32,424 nt of DNA from Conoideocrella luteorostrata (Eukaryota > Ascomycota > Sordariomycetes > Hypocreales > Clavicipitaceae), in assembly GCA_032433595.1 (NCBI GenBank), contig JASWJB010000409.1, forward strand, positions 1-32,424. Direction: 5' to 3'. Below are positions 21,499-30,506 of the stretch, piece after piece. The position numbers and the translations under genes were made by a program. The notes under the pieces are model-generated. The model was not told the origin of the DNA. It saw only the letters and a list, made by a program, of their open reading frames with translations, and searched no databases. Position 1 is the first letter of the stretch. Each line of letters begins with the position of its first letter.

Positions 21499-21840
21499 GA
21501 AAGATTCCAAGAGTATAAGGGCCTCAAAACAGACTAGCTCATAGGAGTTCACTTGCTATGTTGCTTGAAAAGGACATTTATTGTTGCTGTTTGGGATTGC
21601 CTCACATGTTACAAGATTGCCCTGATTTTATCCGCTGGTTACATATACTTATTACTGGCCTATATCACTTTTCTAGGTTTAGCGGGCTTTAAAGAACTGT
21701 CAACCGGTGACAAGAAAGCTATTAATCGGTAATAGCCGGGCCCATAGCACTGGACGGAAATGACGCATAGAAAAGAGCAGATAAGAAAATGCAGCACAGA
21801 CCAGCGGTAAGCGGGAATGGCGCGAATTGTGATTATGCCG

Positions 21841-21948
21841 AGCCTGTAACACGCTAAGGCTGGATTGGTGAATCCGTTTGAGATTGTTCTGCTGAGCCTG
21901 CGACACGTTAAGGCTGGATTGGTGAATCCGTTTGAGTTTGTCCTGCTG
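21841..21948. repeat. 54-bp tandem duplication
   Basis: Two adjacent 54-bp units (21841-21894 and 21895-21948), each starting agcctg and ending gctg, differing at about five sites that are mostly C/T exchanges. The unit length is a multiple of three, so minus-strand frames read an 18-residue repeat (for example SNGFTNPAL twice), but the flanking frame is not recognisable as a gene. A third partial start (agccgcc) follows. Confidence 0.8.
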
Positions 21949-23239
21949 AGCCGCCGGCCACCAAATGCTCGCTCCGCTTTTACCGCAGCGGCACAAAGAA
22001 GCACAGAGGTAGCCAGGATCTGTCGATACTCTCTTGGAGTGCCTCGTATTCATGCTCTACTTGTTATAATTGCATTGCCGATATTTCACTCTTTACTTTT
22101 GTTTCTGGGGCAGGAGTTAATAGCAAATAGGGATAATAAACTACAGGTTTGTGACGACGCTGTACATCCCTCCTGCTTAATAATTACTAGCGTATTTGGA
22201 TTAATAGCAATATAGAGTGCAAATTTATTATTAAGTACATTTTATAGTATACATTAGTTGCTGTGCAATTTTTTGAATATTAAAGGCGTAGAAGATAGGC
22301 GATTCTTATTATACATAGATTCAGACATACACAAAAGAGATCGTGCTGTAAAGTTTAATGTAGTGAAAGGGCAAAGCCTTGAACTTAGAACTTATGACAC
22401 GTTCAACCTAAGAAAGACTAATTACCTAGTATCCTAACAAGGGATACGGATTTTACCTTTGTGATTAGTGATTGTGGATAGTTGCAGCCTGATAAGGCAC
22501 GCACTAACTTCGCATAACGCAGGTATTTGCAATTCGGAATTCGGAATTGCTTTAAACCAGTGTCTTAACTTTTATCTCGGTTACAAGAGCTATTTTCCGT
22601 AAAGCGATAGCATATACGCTTATTAGAAACCGTTTTCTAGGACACGCAGGCAGCACTTCTATTACTATCACGGAGATAATTCCGGGTTTCGATTATGTGG
22701 AGAATAGTTCGCGCGAGCTAGAGGGTTTAGCTAGGAAATAAGGCGCTGAACTGAAACCAAAAAAAAAACGTTACAACAGCAATTGAAATATATTCTAATA
22801 ACTAGAGAAGATCCAGTGGCCCTTTCGCAATTATATAAACAGTGTTTCTCAAACAGTTAGGTTAATCTCTCTGATAGCTTTTGCTTTAGCGCATACTTTT
22901 AGTAAATAGTATAGAGAATAAAGAATAATTTTGTATTAGCGCGCTTTACAAAAGCTTGAGAAGTCTCTCTTACTAAGAAATAAATACAAAATAGTGTTAT
23001 GCACTAGTAAATATGTCACAACATAGTTTGCATATAGCTATAACACATAGGGGTATCAAGGGGCTGCATGAGAGGGTTTTGATTTTATAGAAAGGTTATT
23101 ATGAAGGCTGTGCGGTGGCTTGTATTCAGGGCCGATTTTATTCTATCCCACGCGTGTAAACCGTCGCAAAATTTGGCTTCTGCGGGCATGCACGATGTCT
23201 ATTCAGCTCACAATGACAATAACAGCCAAGACAAGAGCA

Positions 23240-23247
23240 TATATAAA
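23240..23247 (+). promoter_or_regulatory. TATA box of the toxin-like gene
   Basis: TATATAAA 88 bases upstream of the last base before the ATG at 23335, with a pyrimidine-containing leader between. A good match to a strong fungal core promoter. Confidence 0.5.
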
Positions 23248-23334
23248 CGCTATTGCTATCCATAGTTTACCCTCTATATCTGGCTTCTTCTGACTAGACA
23301 AATCTGTTGCGCGAACTTGTAAACTTTTACCACC

Positions 23335-25342
23335 ATGTACAAAGTCTCGATTTGGGTGCTTTTCAGCTCACTGCTGCATCAGCAGGTGACTTCTGGCAAG
23401 ATATCTCTTACCAACAACGCTACAAAGCCTACCAAAATGTTAGAAATCACTCGCGCTGGCGTAGTTGACTCTCTCGTCAGTACGGAAGCCAGCGTCGCCA
23501 CTATCAACCCTGCTACCGGCGGTAAGTGCATCCGCCCTATTTCTGCACGGAAGTAAACCTTACATTAATATGTGACGTAGGTCGCAACCCAAGTATCAAG
23601 GTATCACCAAGACAGTCGACACCAAATCCCCCAACATCTTCTGAGGATCTCCGAAGCCTACAGAGTTGGATGGAAAGCAACAATGATAGAGCTGACTGCT
23701 TCTTTGTTACTACCGCCCGCCTCCTCGGAACATCAGTCGAAGACATCTCCTGTCGTGCTGGGATTCCTGTTCCTGAGCCAGGCTCGGGTGGCGTGTCGCT
23801 TAGCACCATGGTTAATGCTCTTCAAACCCTTGGTATACGCTTTCGGATATTCAACATAGACGAAGACATGCGTAGCCCGGGAGGTGGCCCTGTTCGAAAC
23901 TGCCCAGCTCACTCCAGCGATGTAGGCCTTCCAAGTTACCTGGCACTGGCTGGAAGAAACATCGGCCGTAACGTAGGTATTGCATATGTTCGGAGTGACG
24001 GGAGCGGTCACGTTGTTGTCGGCAGGTGAGTTTAGGGTTCAAGAAAATCCATGCCCGGAGACTGACGCCAGCTTCTCCAGAAATCCAGGGCGACCTTATG
24101 CACGTTACCTAGACTACCAAGCGAGTCGAGATGGTGCAAACGTAGCACAAGAAGTGAATCGTGCGAGAGTACACGCTATTTTCTCTATTGATCTACGAGC
24201 CTCGACAGGAGACCTTATCAGTACTCACATGGATACAATCGAGAACAACGAGGCCGAAGCACAGAGAGAGCATGGAGATACCTCGGAGCCAATGGAAGTT
24301 GACGATGATATACTACGTCGGCTGATAGCAAGTGACTTTGCTGGCCTCAACTGCGGTGTTATTCTTGCTGGTGTTCTGAAAGCCTATCCTCGCCCCAAAC
24401 GATCGCTAGGAAGCTCCATATTGAACACTCGAGATGACAAGAGAGGTATTTGGCTCGAATTCAAGACTCTTACCCCGTATAAACTGTCTATGTAATAACG
24501 ATTGCCACGCCATGGGATTAGAGAGTGACTGTGAAAAGGCTCGCCAAAGATTGCAGAGTGGCAATGCCTGTGGTGGCACTATCCAGCGACAGGGACTCCA
24601 TCCAATGCTTGAAATCCTGCAAGTCCACATTGACGATATCGATGGGGAGGATCCGGGCGAATTATATGGCACTATCAAAGTGACCGACACCAAAGGCAGC
24701 CGACTTATATATAATCAAGATAGAGGCTCCGCCGAAGACGTTTCACCAAACCAGAACATCTTTCTTATGGATCCGTTTCCGGCCCTCGTACCGGACAAAA
24801 GTATTTTTATCGACTTTGATCTCAAGGACAAGGATACTTTTCCCCTTAATCCGGATGATGAGGTCAGTAAAGGCCGAATCGTGGCTAATGTCTCGACTCC
24901 GGCCACTGTTTTCGATACGATACAGTCTCAGCCGATTAAAGGTCAGTATGGCTCGGCAACGGTCAAGTATGTCGTCTTGAGTGATGCAGCACACGCGTCA
25001 ATCGAGGTGGTGCTAATAGACGGAGACGGAGAGAGCACCGCCGATGTCTATGGGTGGATTACTGCCAAAAACAAATTTCGGCAGTACACGTTATTCGAAA
25101 CTCTGATGTTGCAAGTAGCCTTCCTAAAACCAAAAGATGTCATCTTACGTAGAAACGGTATAGTCACGTCTATGGATGATACACTAGTCATAGAGGCGCA
25201 CCTGATGGACTACGATAGATTTAGCCGCGACGATGAAATCGCCAATGGATCTGCCGAGTTTCGTCCGCAGCATCAAGGCTCTTCGACGAAATCGATAAAG
25301 GGCAAATGGGGTGAAATTCAAATTACAGTCACCTGGTCTTGA
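23335..25342 (+). CDS. Secreted multidomain toxin-like protein (fungal enterotoxin-like family), papain-like N-terminal region
   Basis: Exons inferred: 23335-23521, 23581-24025, 24081 to about 24370-24445, and a last exon to 25342 (about 605 aa). The first two introns (59 and 55 nt, GTAAGT and GTGAGT donors) are well supported. The third frame change is not: an intron 24446-24521 (GTATTT donor) or 24371-24443 would each restore frame, and a frameshift is also possible. A signal peptide-like N-terminus is present (hydrophobic residues 4-17). Residues 100-211 hold Cys102 in ADCFFVTTARLLG and His206 in GSGHVVVG, the order and spacing of papain-like peptidase/deamidase toxin folds. Next comes a linker, then a cysteine cluster (CLCNNDC, SDC, ACGG), then two tandem copies of a beta-rich domain (DPGELYGTI ... 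DDEVSKG; ADVYGWI ... DDEIANG ... IKGKWG). The C-terminal part resembles that of proteins annotated as enterotoxins in insect-pathogenic fungi. Target and activity are unknown. The catalytic assignment is inference. Confidence 0.7.
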
Positions 25343-25610
25343 TACGATGTGCGCACTGCACTATAATCTATTAAATATAAAGGAAAGAGGGGAAAGATGG
25401 GGAAGAAATAACGATGCAATATGTGTTAGTCTGTATTCATAGTATAGTGCTTTCGTATTTGTTTCGCTCAAGATCTGGTTGAGAAGACTTAACCATGTTC
25501 CTGTAAGTAAAGTTCCTTTAATTTCCTAGATTCTATTGGTTGACTGGCCCCACAGTATATCCATTGCATCCCTCCGGAATCTGCGAGATACATTGTTATG
25601 TGGTCTGACG

Positions 25611-25619
25611 TACGGAGTA
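25611..25619. repeat. TACGGAGTA motif copy
   Basis: Exact copy of the dispersed 9-mer, about 100 bases before the overlapping double copy. Confidence 0.5.
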
Positions 25620-25714
25620 GAGATGGTTAATAAACGGCTGGCAGGCCGGTTGGTCCGCACCCCTACGCAATTTGTGGGGTTCATAAACACACCCGAGAAC
25701 AAGTCCGCACTAAC

Positions 25715-25730
25715 TACGGAGTACGGAGTA
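25715..25730. repeat. Overlapping direct double copy of TACGGAGTA
   Basis: Reads TACGGAGTACGGAGTA, two units in direct orientation sharing TA, unlike the inverted arrangement at 11889. Confidence 0.55.
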
Positions 25731-26545
25731 GGCTGTACAGAACGTCTCCGTCATGTGGTCTCTGCTCTTTGTAGCCGTCAACACATGTTTCTTAGTCGCG
25801 GGTGCTTTGTCATTATTGTAGGCGAATGAAAGGATTTGAAGATGAGATAAAATAATAGACGTAGGACTGTGGCTGCCTCTCTGCTCATATTTTCATTTGG
25901 CTCCCTCCTGCCCGACGTCGCAGCAAATGACATATTCGTATGCACGACGAAGCGGGAAGGGCAATGAGCGCACTAGGTCAAGAATGTTTGCGGCCGTAAC
26001 GAGTTCAATGCATATGTAAACGCATTTTGTCGAATCCGTCATGCGCCGCTTGACCCCACGCTGTTTACGACGATGACGATGAGTCGTTGACATGCATACG
26101 TAGTAAACCGGTTTTACATGCATCTTGCTCAGCCGGCATTACCCCTCTTTGGCAAGCTGCAATACAACCACAGATGATTTAATACAAGTATTTAAAACTA
26201 TGCGTCAGCCTTGACACTGGGGGCTGGACATCAATTGGTAATGGCCAGTGAATAGACGGCCTCTTCCAATTGGGTCGGAAATCGGGTGAGATACCTCTTG
26301 CCTGTTTCGGAGTGGTTCGGTTGGTGATCGTCACCGTGCAGACAAGGTTGAGCATAACCGCGCCAGACAGAGACACGCAGGCAGTCAAAGAGTCTACAGT
26401 GGGCCCCCAAAGATTCCGAATCAAGAAACTGCCAAATCGTGTAGACTTGTGACTGGGAACTTCTGCCGGGGTATCGTACATGTGTTAGAGACCGATCAGG
26501 ATTCTGTGCTGCCCCCAATACTCCCCCCTCCCCCCGGGCCGAGAG

Positions 26546-26554
26546 CATAAAAGG
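26546..26554 (+). promoter_or_regulatory. TATA-like box of the alpha-galactosidase gene
   Basis: cataaaagg about 100 bases upstream of the ATG at 26656, just after a C-rich tract. Reasonable spacing; the match is moderate. Confidence 0.35.
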
Positions 26555-26655
26555 TCAAGATGCCGCAACCCGTGCGTGCCTGCACGACAACCAAGTCAAC
26601 CGTTACATTCATCGAGAGAAGCAATTTTTACATTATCACGTAGGTAACAGCAATT

Positions 26656-28266
26656 ATGTTTGTGTCTTCTTGGCCCAAGACCATCATGATGCTATGGTCT
26701 TACATCGCCGGCTCGCAAGCAGCTGTTGCGTTGGCCACTGCACAAGAGGTGAGTTCCCGGAAAGCACAAGCGAGCAGGCCGGTTCTAATTCGCAGCATGA
26801 TAGGGCAAGCTTCCGACCCTCGGATGGAACTCCTGGAACGCGTACCACTGCAACATCAATGAAGCTCATTTTTTGGACGCTGCGAATGCTCTGGTCAGCA
26901 AGGGTCTCCGAGAGGCCGGCTACAATTATGTCAATAGTAAGAGGCATTCACATATTGGGTTTCTGCACATGCGCTTACGTTTCTAGTCGACGACTGCTGG
27001 TCTGAAAAGACTGGCCGAGTGAATGGCCACATAGCAGTTAACAAGACCCGGTTTCCGAATGGCATTGATGGACTTGCCAAGAAGATCCACGCCATGGACC
27101 TCAAGTTTGGCATCTACAGTAGTACGCATGCATGTCTCGTTGCTTTTACGCCCCATGAAACAAGTTTCTCTAACACTGTAGTCCAGCGGCTGGTACTCTA
27201 ACTTGCGCTGGCTACCCAGCCAGTTTGGAGCACGAAGACATCGACGCTGCGGACTTTGCTGCATGGGGTGTCGACTGTAAGTACTGTCAATGCATCCTCC
27301 AGCCAGTCGATTACATGTACTGACCTCAGCACCAGACTTGAAATAGTGAGATATTTGAATCTGCCACTCCATACATCCAAATCACTCGATTGACTTACAA
27401 AATCTAGCGACAACTGCTATGTTCCGCCGGAATGGAAAGATGAGTACGTCTTCTGTGAGGAAGATGGGGCCAAGGTCGGCAAAAACGGCACCTGCAGCAA
27501 GTCCAATAACCCGAGCCTCGCGCCGCCCAACTACGACTGGAGTAAATCCAAGTCTGCCCAGCGCTTCAACCGCATGCGCGACGCCCTCGCCAAGCAGAAG
27601 CGCAAAATCATCTACAACCTCTGCATATGGGGAACCGCCGACGTCTTCTCGTGGGGCAAAAACACAGCCATAAGCTGGCGCATGAGCGGCGACATCTACC
27701 CAGCATGGAAGTCCGTCACGCACATCCTCAACATGAACTCTTTCAAGATGAATTCGGTTGACTTCTGGTCGCACAACGATGCCGACATGCTTGAAGTGGG
27801 CAATGGAGACCTGACACTTGCGGAGACGCGCTCTCATTTCGCTTTGTGGGCAGCCATGAAGTCGCCTCTTGTGATTGGCACGGACTTGACGAAGATTAGT
27901 AACCAAAATCTCGATATCCTGAAGAACAAGCATCTCCTTGCGTTCAATCAGGACGACCAGTACGGCAAGCCTGCTACGCCGTATAAATGGGGTGTCAATC
28001 CGGATTGGACGTACGACAATGCGCACCCTGCCGAGTATTGGGCGGGGGCGTCGAAGAATGGGCACTTGGTGTTGATGCTGAACACCTTGGACAAGACGGC
28101 GAAGAAGACGGCCAAGTGGTCCGAGGTGCCGGGATTGAAAGGCACGAAGTATCTTGTGAAGGATGTGTGGAGCGGGAAGGATTTGGGTTGCTTGGCAGAG
28201 TACACGGCTGACGTTGCTTCTCACGATACGGCGGCAGTTTTGGTTGGGGCTGCATGCGGGTGCTAA
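26656..28266 (+). CDS. GH27 alpha-galactosidase, secreted
   Basis: Retaining glycoside hydrolase that removes terminal alpha-galactose from oligosaccharides such as melibiose or galactomannan. Six inferred exons: 26656-26748, 26804-26936, 26987-27121, 27187-27276, a 10-nt micro-exon 27336-27345, and 27408-28266; total 1320 nt, 439 aa, all junctions in frame with GT-AG introns of 50-65 nt. The N-terminus ends in a hydrophobic, Ala-rich stretch ([17 protein letters not shown]), a plausible signal peptide. GH27 marks: [33 protein letters not shown]-like [23 protein letters not shown], the nucleophile Asp155 in [15 protein letters not shown], and the acid/base region [13 protein letters not shown] (Asp280; relatives have NDPDML). 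The C-terminal beta domain runs to the stop after a GCAC-rich end (AACGC). The micro-exon encodes YLK and most of Tyr154. The start could also be one of the Met codons at 26686-26691. Confidence 0.9.
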
Positions 28267-29549
28267 CGGCGTAGGGCGCGGGACTTGGCGGCGATTCACT
28301 TGCAGTCATCTTCGCCAGTGGCTGATGCTGTGTCGAGCTTTTAGTGGCCCTGGCGCTACTGGTGCCCTGTGACCGTGCCGCTGTTGGCGCTGCTTTTTCA
28401 GGTTAGGCCCTCCACCAACATACCTAGGTACTTAAATCCGTCACATTGATGCCTTGCGTCTCGTCTCGTCTCTCAACTGCGTAGCTTGGAGTGAACTGAT
28501 TTACTCAATGAATGTCATCTATGAAAACAGCCTTGTGGTGGATGTTGCTGCCTACCATCGTCATGGCCCCAATGTCATCGTCATCCGGTCAACTCTATAC
28601 TCAGTTATATACTCAATTATTCTATGCTGCGTGGCGGCCTACAGACACAGCAAATCATGCAAAACAGAGCGTCGACGTATCTGCCAACGGGAGGAATGGA
28701 ACATGTACTACCGCCGAAAATCTACACCGCACCGGCGGTTTGTTTATGTCACGAGAAACATGAGCCCGTTTAAGTGTCGTAACCGCCGCACGTGAAAAGT
28801 AGCCTCTAGGCCGCGACATGTCTTATCTTGACAGCTTACTCGCGGCCCCCATGACAAGCAAATTGAAATTTGGGTCGGCGACTGGAAATAGCCCGCCCCC
28901 ACGGCCGTTGCTGCGCGCGAAACTGCAGGCGAAACAAGACTCGAATACTGCCCTTACTATGTCTTACTGGCTTTATATCTGCGTCTGGTCATATAGTATC
29001 TTACGAAGCGGTGTTTTGCTACCTGCGACGGTAGGGCATACCAAGCACACCACGACACCAGCATTGACTGGTATGGCCATTTCGCCACAACCAGCAATAG
29101 ATTTCGGGTTGCACCGCATTTAAGCAAGGCTAAGTCCGGCAAATCATAACTCTGGGCCGCAAGCTGTCACATAAAATATACACCGGCCAGATAGTCGACT
29201 TCTTGGCTCAGCATTGGGGGCCACGTCTATTTTTAGCCCTAAGAATAAAGCTGAGCAAAAAGTCTGCTGCACAGAATATAGGGGGGTATAACATACATGA
29301 AAAGTGACCTCGAGCTAGGCTGGTTTGTATGTATGTGATACATTCACGTTGTGGCATTTTGTAGTGCGGTGAGTTTGCCAGTTTAGCAAAACGCCACCAC
29401 ACTTAAGGCTATATTATGCGGGAAAAATTACCATCTTACGTCGCCGCTTTTAGACACCCTCGCCCAGGCACTACTCAGGTAAGCTCAGGGAGCTATACTT
29501 TGCTCACTAAGCATGTCCTGAGCTAGTTCCACCTTAACCTAAGTTTTAG

Positions 29550-29770
29550 TTCGTTTCTATATAATTATGTAAAGCACTTATAATATATAAGATATATATA
29601 TATATAATTAATTCTATTAAAGCCTTATAAATAAGGTATTAAATTAAATCCCCAAGTAGCTATAAAAACTATAAGTTCCTTATTTCAAGTACCTTCTTAA
29701 ACTTGGCCGACTTAATTTCCCAAGATAACTTTATAAATTACAAGGTAAGTAAATCATAAAACTTTTATAA
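29550..29770. repeat. AT-rich RIP-like island
   Basis: Sharp drop in G and C, CG dinucleotides absent, with TA-rich words as in the block at 1-1050. No element identity recoverable. Confidence 0.45.
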
Positions 29771-29965
29771 ACTATTTAATGAAATTAAGAGTCTGCGCAG
29801 TAACGTGGCCAACAACGCCCACATGTGAGGTCGAACGTATCAAATTCCACGATACTGAGCACAGCAGCATGGCGCCGTGCCGTGCATAAGCCGCATTCAG
29901 TTGGGCGTCAAGCATTAACCATTTGCAGGCTTTAACCTTGTTTTCTTGCCAAGTCCTCAAGTGAT

Positions 29966-29986
29966 GATCCAAGATCATCTTGGATC
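29966..29986. repeat. Perfect inverted repeat, 10-bp arms, 1-bp centre
   Basis: GATCCAAGAT, then C, then ATCTTGGATC. It could be a dimeric protein-binding site or chance; no gene start is close. Confidence 0.6.
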
Positions 29987-30506
29987 TAAAGAAGCTGGCG
30001 AGGTCATTGCTCGTGACACAAAATATAGACAGTTGACACCTGTAAGTAGTCGGGCTCTTGCGCCACGATTAGGTGCGCATAACACGTGGGCGATTATGCA
30101 GGACCGCGCAGAGCGAGCCTTACTGCGACACTCGTCATTTTATTGCGCCTGCTGTGACGTCAAGATCGGGGGCGCAGAACGCCTTCGTCTGCTCTGACTT
30201 GTTTTTTTTCAATGCCTTTCCAATGATTCCTTGGCGGGCGTTTCACAGGAACACAAGATTGCGAGCCGTCACTAGGTGCTGGCCTGAAGTTTGATGCCAT
30301 GTAATGTCTTGTTGGGGAATTTTTCCTTTTGCGTCACGAGCTGGGTTAATCAAATGAAGCGACGTTTCACTTTGACCATCCACCGTAAGAAAGAGCGTTT
30401 GGAAGTCAAGTTCAAGGGATTAGTAATGAGAATCGTTTGTGAGAGGCTATTCAAGTACTGGTTTCCCAAGGAGAGCAGGGGTGTTAATCTTGTAGCTATA
30501 GAGAAT

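Larger units (their letters stand above)
21346..23334. other. 2-kb gene-free region, AT-rich in its right half
   Basis: Carries a 54-bp tandem duplication (21841-21948, listed separately) and, from about 22050 to 23110, AT-rich RIP-like sequence with few CG. A near-perfect inverted repeat GCAATTC...GAATTGC sits at 22529-22550. Reading frames over the duplication (both strands) show no homology. Its right end contains the promoter of the toxin-like gene. Confidence 0.45.
25343..26655. other. Intergenic between toxin-like gene and alpha-galactosidase
   Basis: No supported gene. Contains three TACGGAGTA units (25611-25619 and a double copy at 25715-25730), and a C-rich tract at about 26521-26536. 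The right end holds the alpha-galactosidase promoter. Confidence 0.45.
28267..30506. other. 2.2-kb gene-free region
   Basis: No supported gene. Holds an AT-rich RIP-like island (about 29550-29770, containing a tatatatatata run), a perfect 21-bp palindrome (29966-29986) and, at about 29365-29402, a short imperfect hairpin (agtgcggtg ... cgccaccacact). Frames at 28454-28795 and 28818-29123 have no recognisable homology. Confidence 0.45.

Noticed and set aside
22529..22550. Inverted repeat GCAATTC...GAATTGC
   Set aside because: Arms of 7 bp in AT-rich DNA are expected by chance, and nothing nearby uses it.
27382..28299. 305-codon open frame on the minus strand opposite the alpha-galactosidase
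   Set aside because: It mirrors the GH27 exon in a GC-skewed codon register, is Arg/Val-rich with no recognisable domain, and overlaps an unambiguous catalytic-domain exon.
29365..29402. Imperfect hairpin agtgcggtg ... cgccaccacact, considered as transposon ends
   Set aside because: Arms are mismatched and only about 40 bases apart, with no target duplication visible.
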